A stretch of DNA of 64,000 nucleotides from Terriglobus roseus (GCF_900102185.1 NZ_LT629690.1:4092001-4156000), one strand, 5' to 3'. Positions 16,126 to 25,250 are shown, counted from the first letter of the stretch. Numbers and translations: made by a program. Notes: generated from the letters alone by a model not told the origin.

Positions 16126-18468
16126 ATGAATCGAAAACAAACCAGCTTCGGCCACTCCGCCACCCGCACCTTGGCTGCAGTGTTCTTTTGCGCCGCGACT
16201 GTTCTAACACTGCCCGCTCAAACGCCATCAGCCGCATCCGGCAAAGCCAAGTACAACAACTTCTGTGTTGGCTGCCATGGGACGGACGGCAGCGGAACGG
16301 AACACGCGCCAAAGCTGGCCGATAACCCCGACCTCCGCGGCAAAGACATTGCACGCATCCACAGCATCATCGCCGCCGGATTTCCCGCACAGGGCATGCC
16401 TCCGTTTGGCAGCATGCCATCCGCAGACATTGATGACCTGGCTGCTTACGTCCGCTCGTTGAACGTCACAGCGTCGGAAGGCACCGCCATCGGCAACGCC
16501 GAAGCAGGCAAACAGTTTTTCTGGAACGACGGCAAGTGCAGCACCTGCCACATGGTGCGCGGTGTGGGTTCCGCAACAGGCCCAGACTTGTCTGATGTTG
16601 GATCGCGCATGAGCGCACCGGCCATCCGCGCAGCACTGACCGCGCCGGACCTGCACATCACACCCGGTTACGAACTGGCCACCGCGATCACGAATGGCAA
16701 AACACTCCGCGGCTATCTGCGCAATCGCACCAACTACGACATTCACCTGCAAGACAAAGACGGCGGCACCATCCATCTGCTGCCGCTCTCGCAAGTAACC
16801 AAGCTAACCGTCGACGATCGCGCCGCAATGAAGCCGCTCACGCTGCCTGAAAAGCAGATGGACGATCTCACCGCGTACCTCGGCAGCCTGACCGGCGTGG
16901 ATGGCCCCATGCCGGAGAAGAACACCGTCGTCACGCCCGGCGCCAGCATCATTGAGTTCAATGAAATCCTGCATCCGCGCAAGGGCGAATGGCCTTCGTA
17001 CAACGGCAAGCTCAACGCAAATCGTTACAGCGACCTGACAAGCATCAACCGCACCAACGTCAGCCAGCTTCTCCTGAAATGGATTGCACCGATGCCTCAG
17101 CTTGGCCTGGAGGCCACGCCCATCGTCGTCGGCGACATCATGTACTTCTCTGGCCAGAATCGCGTGAGCGCGCTGGATGCAAAGACGGGCCGCACCATCT
17201 GGACATGGTTCCGCCCGCCCACATCAGGCCTTGTTGGCGATGCGTCGGTCGGCACGAATCGCGGCGCTGCGGTCTTCCGCGACAAGGTGTACATCACCAC
17301 CGACAACGCGCATCTCATCGCCCTGAACCGTGTCACCGGCAAGCCTGTGTGGGAACAGACCATGCCGGAAGAGAAGATGAAGTACGGTTCCACCGTCGCG
17401 CCCATGATCCTGAACGACACCGTCATCGGTGGTGTCTCTGGCGGCGATTGGGGCGTACGAGGCTTCCTCGTCTGCTACGACGCTGAGACCGGCAAGATGC
17501 TGTGGCGCCACTGGACACTGCCCGGCCCCGGCGAACCCGGCATTGAAACATGGGGACCGGAATGGCCCAAGCTCGGCGGTGGATCAACCTGGCTGCACGG
17601 TTCGTACGATCCCGAAACCGACACGCTGTTCTGGCCAACTGGCAATCCGTGGCCTGACTCCGACGACCGCACGCGTCCCGGCGACAACCTGTACACCAAC
17701 AGCATCCTTGCGATGAATCCGCACGATGGCAAAGTGAAGTGGTACTTCCAATTCACACCGCATGACCTTGCCGACCGCGACGCCGTAGAACCACCCGTCC
17801 TCGTCAACACAACATTCCAGGGCCAGCCACGCAAACTGTTGCTGCACGCCGATCGCAACGGTTTCTTCTACGTCTTTGATCGCACCAACGGCAAACTGCT
17901 GCTGTCGAAGCCTTTCCTGAAGCGCATCAACTGGGCAACCGGCATCGACGCGAATGGCCGCCCCATCCTGAACAAGTCGCTGCCCTCCACCATGCCCACC
18001 AAGCAGCGCAACTGCCCGGATAACGGCGCCAACTGGACCTCCACCGCATTCAGCCCAACAACGCATTGGTATTACATGATGACGATTGAGGCATGCGGCG
18101 ATCCGAAAGCTGCCCCCGGAACGCCCGCAGCACAAGGCCTGCAACAGCGCTTCGTTCGCGCCATCGACATCGAAACTGCCGAAACGAAATGGGAGATTGC
18201 ACAACCCGGGGCGCTTGTTCTGAAGACATGGTCCGGCGTGATCGCCACGGCAGGAGGACTTGTCTTCTATGCCGATCCCAACGGCGCATTCTGTGCCGCC
18301 GATGAGAAGACCGGCAAAATTCTTTGGCATTACGACACCAACGTGGGCATGAAAGGTCCGCCGATGACCTACGCCGTAGACGGCAAGCAGTATGTCTCCG
18401 TCACGGCAGGGTCAACGCTGCTGACCTTTGCACTGCCCGCAACCACCACATCGACCGCAAAGAGGTAA
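16126..18468 (+). CDS. PQQ-dependent quinohemoprotein dehydrogenase with two N-terminal cytochrome c domains
   Basis: A periplasmic alcohol/sugar dehydrogenase of 780 residues. After a signal peptide (to about residue 35), heme-binding CVGCH (47-51) and CSTCH (138-142) mark two cytochrome c domains, then a small beta-rich linker, and from about 285 an eight-bladed PQQ propeller with the tryptophan-docking repeats (ALDAKTGRTIW, ALNRVTGKPVW, YDAETGKMLWRHW, MNPHDGKVKW, ADEKTGKILWHYD). Electrons from the oxidised substrate would pass from PQQ to the hemes and the respiratory chain. The usual quinohemoprotein ADH carries one C-terminal heme domain, so this order is different. It heads a three-gene operon (isomerase after 5 bases, then MFS). 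The ATG at 16126 is preferred to a TTG at 16090. Confidence 0.9.
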   Translation: MNRKQTSFGHSATRTLAAVFFCAATVLTLPAQTPSAASGKAKYNNFCVGCHGTDGSGTEHAPKLADNPDLRGKDIARIHSIIAAGFPAQGMPPFGSMPSADIDDLAAYVRSLNVTASEGTAIGNAEAGKQFFWNDGKCSTCHMVRGVGSATGPDLSDVGSRMSAPAIRAALTAPDLHITPGYELATAITNGKTLRGYLRNRTNYDIHLQDKDGGTIHLLPLSQVTKLTVDDRAAMKPLTLPEKQMDDLTAYLGSLTGVDGPMPEKNTVVTPGASIIEFNEILHPRKGEWPSYNGKLNANRYSDLTSINRTNVSQLLLKWIAPMPQLGLEATPIVVGDIMYFSGQNRVSALDAKTGRTIWTWFRPPTSGLVGDASVGTNRGAAVFRDKVYITTDNAHLIALNRVTGKPVWEQTMPEEKMKYGSTVAPMILNDTVIGGVSGGDWGVRGFLVCYDAETGKMLWRHWTLPGPGEPGIETWGPEWPKLGGGSTWLHGSYDPETDTLFWPTGNPWPDSDDRTRPGDNLYTNSILAMNPHDGKVKWYFQFTPHDLADRDAVEPPVLVNTTFQGQPRKLLLHADRNGFFYVFDRTNGKLLLSKPFLKRINWATGIDANGRPILNKSLPSTMPTKQRNCPDNGANWTSTAFSPTTHWYYMMTIEACGDPKAAPGTPAAQGLQQRFVRAIDIETAETKWEIAQPGALVLKTWSGVIATAGGLVFYADPNGAFCAADEKTGKILWHYDTNVGMKGPPMTYAVDGKQYVSVTAGSTLLTFALPATTTSTAKR

Positions 18469-18473
18469 CGCAC

Positions 18474-19514
18474 ATGCAGAACGAAACAGAATGGGGAATG
18501 TCACGCCGATCGCTTCTGCTGGGCGCAGCCATGGCAGGCGCAGCACAGGCTTTTGGAACAACGATGCGTGCTGAATCCACACGCAACATCACACCTACAC
18601 CACCCGCCGGCCCGTTGAAGGTTTCCATCTTCTCCAAGCATCTGCAGTTCATGCCCATTGGAGAAGCTGCGATTGCCGCAAAGGACATGGGTTTTGACGC
18701 AATCGATATGACCGTGCGCGCAGAAGGCCACGTGCTACCGGAGAACGTCACCACCGATCTGCCGAAGGCCGTTGCTGCTGTGCGCAAAGCCGGACTGGAA
18801 GTCTCCATGGTCAGCACGGAGATCACGCCCGCCACCATGCCCATGGCGAAGAAGATTCTGGAAGCAGCCGCCGGCGAAGGCATCCATCACTATCGCTGGG
18901 GCGGCCTTAAGTACGAAACGAACAAGCCCATCGTGGCGCAATTGGATGCGATGCGTCCCGGCGTACGCGCACTCGCAGACCTCAGCCAAAAAACCGGCGT
19001 TGCCGCTATGTATCACACACACTCCGGCCCGGAAGCCATTGGCGCAACCATCTGGGATCTGTGGGAGATGTTCCGCGGAATCGACCCCAAATGGTTTGGC
19101 TTCAACTACGACATAGGCCATGCCACGGTGGAAGGCGGTTACGGCGGATGGATTTGCACCAGCAAACTATCTGCAGACTGGATGCGTGGTATCGCGCTGA
19201 AAGACTTCCTGTGGGCGCGCAATGAAAAGGGTTCAACGCATGCAGATCCCTATGACAAGAGCCTCGGCGCCGCTGGCGCATTTGTGCCGCACTGGTGCCC
19301 CATCAACGAGGGCATGGTGCACTTCGATCAGTTCCTCGGCATCGTAAAGGCGCAGAACTTCAACGGCCCGCTGCAACTGCACTTTGAATATCCGCTCGGC
19401 GGCGCAGAGAACGGCAAGACCACACTCACGCTGCCGCGCGAACAGGTGCTGGCCACTATGAAGAAGGATCTGCAAGCCGTGCGGGCGCACCTCGCAAAGC
19501 AGGGACTCGCATGA
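18474..19514 (+). CDS. Exported sugar phosphate isomerase/epimerase-like TIM barrel protein
   Basis: A 346-residue AP-endonuclease-2-like (xylose isomerase-type) TIM barrel. The N-terminus has a Tat-like signal: SRRSLLLGAAMAGAAQA with twin Arg11-Arg12, so a periplasmic location is likely. Barrel strands are recognisable from LKVSIFSKHLQF onwards; VSMVSTEITPA, HHYRWGGLKYE, AAMYHTHSGP, FGFNYDIGHAT, GIALKDFLW and LQLHFEYPLGG carry the Glu/Asp/His residues that usually hold the divalent metal. Proteins of this fold epimerise or isomerise sugars and keto-sugars, or cleave them; the exact reaction is unknown. The gene sits between the quinohemoprotein and a sugar-acid transporter and overlaps the latter by 4 bases (ATGA), so it is translationally coupled. 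Confidence 0.85.
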   Translation: MQNETEWGMSRRSLLLGAAMAGAAQAFGTTMRAESTRNITPTPPAGPLKVSIFSKHLQFMPIGEAAIAAKDMGFDAIDMTVRAEGHVLPENVTTDLPKAVAAVRKAGLEVSMVSTEITPATMPMAKKILEAAAGEGIHHYRWGGLKYETNKPIVAQLDAMRPGVRALADLSQKTGVAAMYHTHSGPEAIGATIWDLWEMFRGIDPKWFGFNYDIGHATVEGGYGGWICTSKLSADWMRGIALKDFLWARNEKGSTHADPYDKSLGAAGAFVPHWCPINEGMVHFDQFLGIVKAQNFNGPLQLHFEYPLGGAENGKTTLTLPREQVLATMKKDLQAVRAHLAKQGLA

Positions 19515-20773
19515 GCACATCAGCAATCACCAATCCATCCGCAGAAACAACTGCGACATTCACGTTGAGCCGTATGCGATGGGCCATGCTTGCCATGGCC
19601 TTTTTCGCTACGGTGATCAATTACCTGGATCGACAGACGCTCTCCGTTATGGCGCCTGTGCTGTTGGATCAGTTCCACATCTCCGCAGGCACGTACAGCC
19701 AAATCATCTTCGCTTTCATGCTGGCGTACACCATCATGAACGGCATCTCCGGGCCGTTGCTGGATCGTCTCGGCAGCCGCAAAGGATATTCGCTAACCAT
19801 TGCATTCTGGTCTGCCGCAGAGATTCTCACCAGCCTTACCACTGGTGCATTCTCGCTCGGCATCTATCGCTTCCTGCTGGGTATGGGCGAGGCGGGCAAC
19901 TATCCCGCAGGCGTAAAAGTCATCGGCGAATGGTTCCCCGCACGTGAACGTTCGCTTGCTTCGGGCATCTTCAACAGCGGTGCGGCCATCGGAGCCATGC
20001 TCGCACCACCACTGCTCGCGTGGTGTGCCATTAGCTTCGGATGGAAGGCATCGTTCGCCATCGTTGGCGTACTCGGATTCATCTGGATCGCGGTGTGGCT
20101 GCTCATCTATCGCACGCCACCCGTCAATCCTGCAGAGCCAACACTTCCCGCGCCATCCGTCCTCTCGCTCATTCAGGATCGCTTCGTGTGGCAGTTCACA
20201 CTGAGCAAGGTATTCGCGGATCCCGTCTGGTACTTCTACACCTTCTGGTTCCCGCAATACCTGAAGATCGGTCACGGCTACACACTGGCGCAGATTGGAA
20301 AGATTGGTTGGATTCCCTTCGCCACCGCAGGCCTTGGCAACCTCGCTGGAGGCTTTCTAACCGCACTCATCATGAAGCGCGGTATTAACGATCAGACGGC
20401 ACGACGCATCAGCGTTCTGTTCTTCTCCGCATGCATGGTCTGCGCATTTCCGGCGGCCATGGTCAGTAGTGCGGCACTCAGCATCGCACTGATCTCCACG
20501 GCTACCTTCGGCTACAGCGGCGCGCTGGCAAACGTACTCGCCATTCCGCGTGACCTGTATCCCAAGAACGCTGTCGCCTCGATCTGGGGTCTGGCCAGCA
20601 TGGGTTCCGGCTTCGGCGGCATGGTCTTCAGCCTGTGCACCGGATGGCTCGTCGATCACTACTCATTCCGGCCAGTGTTCATGCTGTTTGGAACGCTGCC
20701 CATCATCGCAGCAACGCTCGTCTGGACACTGCCGCGCATTGCGCGCCAGCGTGAAAGTGCTCCGGCCCTCTGA
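19511..20773 (+). CDS. MFS transporter, ACS family (hexuronate-type)
   Basis: A 420-residue inner-membrane carrier with 12 predicted spans. The first helices carry the anion:cation symporter signature ATVINYLDRQTLSVMAP, then LLDRLGSRKGY (the loop 2-3 motif) and YRFLLGMGEAGNYPAGVKVIGEWFP, which are found in ExuT-type hexuronate and related sugar-acid transporters. Import of an aldonate, uronate or keto-acid made by the upstream quinohemoprotein is a reasonable inference. The ATGA overlap with the isomerase gene shows one operon under the site 3 operator. A terminator follows. Confidence 0.88.
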   Translation: MSTSAITNPSAETTATFTLSRMRWAMLAMAFFATVINYLDRQTLSVMAPVLLDQFHISAGTYSQIIFAFMLAYTIMNGISGPLLDRLGSRKGYSLTIAFWSAAEILTSLTTGAFSLGIYRFLLGMGEAGNYPAGVKVIGEWFPARERSLASGIFNSGAAIGAMLAPPLLAWCAISFGWKASFAIVGVLGFIWIAVWLLIYRTPPVNPAEPTLPAPSVLSLIQDRFVWQFTLSKVFADPVWYFYTFWFPQYLKIGHGYTLAQIGKIGWIPFATAGLGNLAGGFLTALIMKRGINDQTARRISVLFFSACMVCAFPAAMVSSAALSIALISTATFGYSGALANVLAIPRDLYPKNAVASIWGLASMGSGFGGMVFSLCTGWLVDHYSFRPVFMLFGTLPIIAATLVWTLPRIARQRESAPAL

Positions 20774-20797
20774 CCTCCGAACGGATGGCCACATTAC

Positions 20798-20829
20798 AAA
20801 GGGCGCCCCACAGGGCGCCCTTCTTCTTT
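20798..20829. terminator. Bidirectional Rho-independent terminator
   Basis: AAAGGGCGCCC-CACA-GGGCGCCCTTCTTCTTT: 8-bp GC stem plus flanking A/T runs, between the MFS gene and the convergent SDR gene. Confidence 0.88.
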
Positions 20830-20845
20830 GTCTTCGTTCGGCAAC

Positions 20846-21613
20846 TTACGCCATGAAGAATCCGCCATTGATCTCAATCACCTGGCCATGGATGAACGTG
20901 GCCTGATCGCTGGACAGAAACACCACCAGATCCGCAATCTCTTCCGCCGTTCCCAGCCTGCCGATCGGCGTTGCAGCACGCACACCATCCAGGCCTTCCT
21001 GCGTAGAGAACGAGCGGTGATAACCCGTATCTACCGTGCCAGGCGAGATGCAGTTCACACGCACACCCTGCGGCGCAAACTCCTTCGTCAGCCCCTTCGT
21101 CATCGTCGAAACCGCAGCCTTCGCCGACGAATAAGCCAGCGCACCCAAGCCGCCGCCGAAGCGTGCAGCCACTGACGACATGTTGATGATCACGCCGCTC
21201 TTGCGTTCGCTCATGCCACGCAGCACCGCCTGCGACAGGAAGAAGGCGCTGGTGAGATTCAGCATCATCACCTTCTCCCAAAGCTCATGCGTGAATTCCA
21301 ACACGCGCGTGCGCTGCACAAGCGATCCAGCGTTGTTCACCAGGATGTCGATCTTCCGCCCCTCGGCATAACGGCAGAGAACCTGCGTTCCCTCCCATGA
21401 GACCAGGTCGGCCTGCACGATCTCGCCATCGGAACCGGCAGCACGGACCTGCTCCAGAACCTTCTGCGCCTCGTCGGCCTGCGTGTTGTAGTGGATCAGG
21501 ACGTGGGCTCCCGCGGCTGCCAACGCCACTGCCGAGGCGGCGCCAATGCCGCTGCTGGCGCCGGTCACCAGCGCAATCTTTCCATTCAGTTGTTGTGTCT
21601 GCAAGCTGCTCAT
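20846..21613 (-). CDS. SDR family oxidoreductase (gluconate/3-oxoacyl reductase-like)
   Basis: A classical SDR of 255 residues: TGASSGIG (17-24), NNAG (93-96), catalytic Ser146/147, Tyr161 and Lys165 (YSSAK), SPGTVDTGYH in the substrate loop, and the C-terminal TFIHGQVIEINGGFFMA typical of FabG-like tetramers. HYNTQAD after strand two points to NADP(H). The start at 21613 gives a normal N-terminus; the frame is open to 21670 through operator site 4. Two LacI-type operators lie upstream and bracket a good promoter. It probably reduces or oxidises a keto-sugar intermediate of the island; the substrate is unknown. Confidence 0.88.
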   Translation of the reverse strand: MSSLQTQQLNGKIALVTGASSGIGAASAVALAAAGAHVLIHYNTQADEAQKVLEQVRAAGSDGEIVQADLVSWEGTQVLCRYAEGRKIDILVNNAGSLVQRTRVLEFTHELWEKVMMLNLTSAFFLSQAVLRGMSERKSGVIINMSSVAARFGGGLGALAYSSAKAAVSTMTKGLTKEFAPQGVRVNCISPGTVDTGYHRSFSTQEGLDGVRAATPIGRLGTAEEIADLVVFLSSDQATFIHGQVIEINGGFFMA

Positions 21614-21647
21614 AGTTTCAGAAACCAGTCTTTCGTAGACGCCAGAG

Positions 21648-21663
21648 TTGGAAGCGTTTCCGA
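21648..21663. promoter_or_regulatory. LacI-type operator, site 4 (downstream of the SDR promoter)
   Basis: TTGGAAGCGTTTCCGA; core GGAAGC-GTTTCC. On the minus strand it starts 2-3 bases past the candidate -10, where bound protein would block transcription start. Confidence 0.7.
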
Positions 21664-21665
21664 CG

Positions 21666-21695
21666 ATCATCCCTGCTGCATGATTCCTTTGTCAA
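21666..21695 (-). promoter_or_regulatory. Candidate promoter of the SDR gene
   Basis: On the minus strand: TTGACA (21695-21690), an 18-base spacer and GATGAT (21671-21666, four of six consensus bases), followed at once by operator site 4. Confidence 0.5.
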
Positions 21696-21701
21696 TCCAC
21701 A

Positions 21702-21717
21702 GCGGAAGCGTTTCCGA
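21702..21717. promoter_or_regulatory. LacI-type operator, site 5 (between divergent promoters)
   Basis: GCGGAAGCGTTTCCGA; core GGAAGC-GTTTCC. It lies just upstream of the minus-strand -35 and about 40 bases upstream of the plus-strand -35, so it could influence both directions. Confidence 0.65.
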
Positions 21718-21756
21718 CAAAATTGTGCCACAGGTGCCTTTCGGGTGACGATTTTA

Positions 21757-21786
21757 TTGACAACACATGTCGACAATGCGTATTTT
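21757..21786 (+). promoter_or_regulatory. Candidate promoter of the TonB receptor gene
   Basis: TTGACA at 21757-21762, an 18-base spacer, TATTTT at 21781-21786. Operator site 6 begins at the last base of the -10. Confidence 0.5.
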
Positions 21787-21801
21787 CGGAAACGCTTCCG
21801 A
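21786..21801. promoter_or_regulatory. LacI-type operator, site 6 (at the TonB receptor promoter)
   Basis: TCGGAAACGCTTCCGA: exact reverse complement of site 3. It covers the expected transcription start of the receptor gene. Confidence 0.7.
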
Positions 21802-21832
21802 TTCTGCCAGATCCGCGCAGCCTTCTGATCGT

Positions 21833-21848
21833 CGAAAACGCTTCCGGA
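21833..21848. promoter_or_regulatory. LacI-type operator, site 7 (degenerate)
   Basis: CGAAAACGCTTCCGGA: right half matches the other sites, left half is degenerate. It lies 47 bases beyond site 6 and about 40 bases before the receptor start. Confidence 0.45.
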
Positions 21849-21888
21849 ATCCCGGCAAAATCAAAACATTCAGACGGAGCAGACTCCT

Positions 21889-24800
21889 ATGACACCGCTG
21901 CGCTTTTCCCGGAAGGCCATCCTCTCTGTATCGCTTGCACTTGCCTGCGTCACCGCGACCCACGCACAGTCCAACACCGGCACCATCCTCGGCACCGTGC
22001 AGGACGACACCGGTGCCGCCATTCCCGGCGCAACCGTAACCATTCGCAACCTGGGCACGGGTGAAACACGCACCGCCACCTCTGACAGCAGCGGCGTTTA
22101 CAACGTTCCCAACCTGCAAATCGGCCATTACTCCATCACCATTGCGCATGACGGTTTCACCTCAGCGCAGATTGCCGATACCGAGCTGCAAGTGGCGCAA
22201 CGCGCCACCATCAACCCTGTACTTCACGTCGGCGCAATCTCTGACAAGGTCGACGTCATCGCGTCGCAAACACCGTTGCTGAATGAAGCGTCTTCCGCTG
22301 TGGGCCAGGTCATTGATACGCAGACGGTGCAGAACGTGCCGTTGAACGGCCGCAATTTCTGGCAACTCACGCAGCTTACGCCGGGCGTCAGCTTCATTCA
22401 GGGTGGACAGAACATTGCCTCAGGCGGAACATCCATCCGCGCCAGCGCAGTCAACGTCAACGTGAACGGCCTGTCGCCGTCGTGGACCGGCTGGTATCTC
22501 GACGGCTCGAACATCACCGAATCGCAGCTTGGCGGCACGCTCATCTCGCCCAACGTCGACGCATTGCAGGAATTCAAGGTGGAATCCAGCAACATGCCCG
22601 CCGACTACGGTCACAGCCCTACCATCGTGAACGCCACGCTGAAGAGCGGCACCAACGCTTACCACGGCACGGCATACGAGTTCCTGCGCAACAACGCCTT
22701 CGACGCGAAGAACTACTTCTACGTTCCGCCCGCAGGTTCCACACGCCGCAACCAGCCGCTGCATCGCAACCAGTTCGGCTTCGCTGTCGGCGGCCCCATC
22801 GTGAAGGATCACACCTTCTTCTTCCTCGACTTGCAATCCACGCTGTACACGCTGGGTCAGAATTTTGACAACATCGTGCCCAGCGCTGCGATGCGAGGCG
22901 GAAACTATCAGGGCACGGGCATCACTCTGAAAGACCCGCTCACGGGACTGGCGTTTGCGAATAACACCATCCCATCCAACCGCATTGTCCCGCAGGCTCA
23001 GTTCTTCCTGAAGTATCTGCCGGCTGCGAACCAGGTTCGCGGCACCGTCTCTCACGCGGTACTGACAAACCGCCTGAAGCAGCAACTGGATCAGGGCGAT
23101 ATCCGCATTGACCAGACCTTGTTCTCAAAAGATCGCCTCATGGGTCGCTACTCCATCACCGACAACCATGAGACAGACCCGAACGCCTTCCCTGCTCTCG
23201 GCGGCTTCCCGCTACGCAGCCGAGGCCAGAATGTGGTGCTTCGAGAGACGCATATCTTCTCGCCGAAGTGGCTGACGGAAGCGCAGTTCTCGTACTACCG
23301 CAGTGTCTTCTTCTTCACCAGCTCACTGCAGGGTCAGAACATCAATCAGCAGGCTGGCATCAAGGGACTGGAAGGCCTCTCGCCCGATCAGTACCAGGGC
23401 ATGCCGCAACTCAGCATCTCCAACTACGCCAGCTTCACCGGCCAAAGCGGCAACTACCCCAAACAAAACAAGATTCGTTCGTGGCAGTACGTTATCCGCT
23501 CCACATACACCAGCGGCAAACATGAAATTCGCTTCGGCTACGAAAACTTCCACGACACCAACACCTATCTCTTCGGTTCAAACTCAGTCGGCACGTTTAC
23601 CTTCAGCAACTCCTACTCAGGCGACAACTTCGCGGACTTCCTGCTCGGCTATCCCGCATCCGCCCTGCGCAGCTACTTCCGCCAGCCCTGGGGCAACTAC
23701 GTCAACTTCCAGACCATGTACGTGCAGGACGACTACAAGGCCACATCCAAACTCACGATCAACGCTGGCCTGCGCTACGAAATCAATCCCTTCTACAACG
23801 GCATCAAGGGCCAAACCTCTGGCTGGAACCCTGCCAATGGCAAGCTAGTCATCCCGTCCGATTTCTCCATGAACGCGCAGCCCGGCACCCCCTATCTGTA
23901 CTCGCTGTTCTCAGACCGCATTCAAGGCAGCAACGACCTTGGTCTGCCAACATCCATTCGTCCCGCAGCCCGCGTCAATATGGGTCCACGCATTGGTCTT
24001 GCTTACAAGGCAGAAGAGAACACTGTTCTACGCGCAGGCTACGGCATCTTCTATCTCTTCCCGGATAACAACGCCATCAACAACACGCAAAACGTCGTTC
24101 CGTTCATCGCATCGCAAACTCTGAACAACAACAACACGCCAAACTCAGCGAATGTACGCGTTCCCAACCTCACCTTCGGCGACTTCTACTCCGGTCAGCC
24201 CATCGTCGCCGCCAACACCAGCAACTCAGTCTGCTCATTTGGATATGTAGCGCTCTCCTGCTCGCAACCCAGCCTCACCACCATGGATCTCCGCGTGAAG
24301 AATACGTACGCGCAGGAATACAACCTGGCCGTGCAGCATCAGTTTGGCCGCAAAATCTCACTGGACGTGGCGTACGTTGGCAATCGCACACAGCACATCG
24401 TGCAGCCCTTCCAGATCAACGATCCGTTCCCCGGCGCGGGCACCATCCAAACGCGTCGTCCCTTCCCGCAGTGGGGCACCATCGGCCTCTCAAAGTACGC
24501 TGGCAACGCCAACTACAACTCACTGCAAACCAAGTTTGAAGCGCGCGCCTTCAACGGAGCCACATTCCTCGCCTCGTACACCTACGGAGCCTGCCTGACC
24601 GACGGCACCTTCAATGGCCAGACACGCGAGCAAAGCAGCAACATCCGTTATTACGGCCCCTGCAATTACGACATCAAACACAACTTCGTCACCAGCGGCC
24701 TGTATGAACTGCCCTTCGGCAAAGGCAAGGCGTTTGCCTCGGGCGCAAGCGGTGTGGTGCAGGGTCTCATTGGCAACTGGAGCCTCTCCGGCGTAGGCAC

Positions 24801-25239
24801 CATGCAATCCGGCCTGCCCTTCACGCTGACCATCAGCACCGACCAGGCAAACACCGGCCTCGGTGGCCAGCGCCCCAACCTCACCGGTCGCCCGCAGATG
24901 GTTCGCAAACCTACCTGCTGGTACTACGACTCGCGCAACGCCTCCTGCCCGGCAGGTGGCACGGATATGTTCACTGTCCCCGCGCAATACACCTACGGCA
25001 ACGGCGGTTCCAACACCATGCGCAACGACGGCTTGGTGCAGTTTGACGTCTCCGTTCTGAAGAAGGTCCCTTTCGGCGACACCCGCTCGCTGGAGTTCCG
25101 CGGATCGTTCTTCAACGTCTTCAACCACACCACCTTCGCCACGCCCGTGACGAATATCGACTCGTCCTCGGCAGGCCAGATTACGTCAACGCTCAATGCC
25201 GCCCGTTCCATCGAACTGGCAGCAAAAATCTACTTCTAA
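21889..25239 (+). CDS. TonB-dependent receptor, Oar-like, with N-terminal carboxypeptidase-regulatory-like domain
   Basis: An outer-membrane protein of 1116 residues. After the signal peptide (to about Gln27) comes a CarboxypepD_reg-like domain (about 28-115, GTVQDDTGAAIPGATVTIRN), then a plug with VPLNGRNFWQLTQLTPGV and a beta-barrel that ends in Phe (AAKIYF), the usual signal for outer-membrane assembly. Such Oar-type receptors are abundant in Acidobacteria and are thought to import large carbohydrates or peptides with TonB-ExbB-ExbD energy. The ligand cannot be read from sequence, but two LacI-type operators in front of the gene tie it to the sugar-oxidation operon. GGAG stands 9 bases before the ATG. 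Confidence 0.93.
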   Translation: MTPLRFSRKAILSVSLALACVTATHAQSNTGTILGTVQDDTGAAIPGATVTIRNLGTGETRTATSDSSGVYNVPNLQIGHYSITIAHDGFTSAQIADTELQVAQRATINPVLHVGAISDKVDVIASQTPLLNEASSAVGQVIDTQTVQNVPLNGRNFWQLTQLTPGVSFIQGGQNIASGGTSIRASAVNVNVNGLSPSWTGWYLDGSNITESQLGGTLISPNVDALQEFKVESSNMPADYGHSPTIVNATLKSGTNAYHGTAYEFLRNNAFDAKNYFYVPPAGSTRRNQPLHRNQFGFAVGGPIVKDHTFFFLDLQSTLYTLGQNFDNIVPSAAMRGGNYQGTGITLKDPLTGLAFANNTIPSNRIVPQAQFFLKYLPAANQVRGTVSHAVLTNRLKQQLDQGDIRIDQTLFSKDRLMGRYSITDNHETDPNAFPALGGFPLRSRGQNVVLRETHIFSPKWLTEAQFSYYRSVFFFTSSLQGQNINQQAGIKGLEGLSPDQYQGMPQLSISNYASFTGQSGNYPKQNKIRSWQYVIRSTYTSGKHEIRFGYENFHDTNTYLFGSNSVGTFTFSNSYSGDNFADFLLGYPASALRSYFRQPWGNYVNFQTMYVQDDYKATSKLTINAGLRYEINPFYNGIKGQTSGWNPANGKLVIPSDFSMNAQPGTPYLYSLFSDRIQGSNDLGLPTSIRPAARVNMGPRIGLAYKAEENTVLRAGYGIFYLFPDNNAINNTQNVVPFIASQTLNNNNTPNSANVRVPNLTFGDFYSGQPIVAANTSNSVCSFGYVALSCSQPSLTTMDLRVKNTYAQEYNLAVQHQFGRKISLDVAYVGNRTQHIVQPFQINDPFPGAGTIQTRRPFPQWGTIGLSKYAGNANYNSLQTKFEARAFNGATFLASYTYGACLTDGTFNGQTREQSSNIRYYGPCNYDIKHNFVTSGLYELPFGKGKAFASGASGVVQGLIGNWSLSGVGTMQSGLPFTLTISTDQANTGLGGQRPNLTGRPQMVRKPTCWYYDSRNASCPAGGTDMFTVPAQYTYGNGGSNTMRNDGLVQFDVSVLKKVPFGDTRSLEFRGSFFNVFNHTTFATPVTNIDSSSAGQITSTLNAARSIELAAKIYF

Positions 25240-25250
25240 AACGCAATGAG

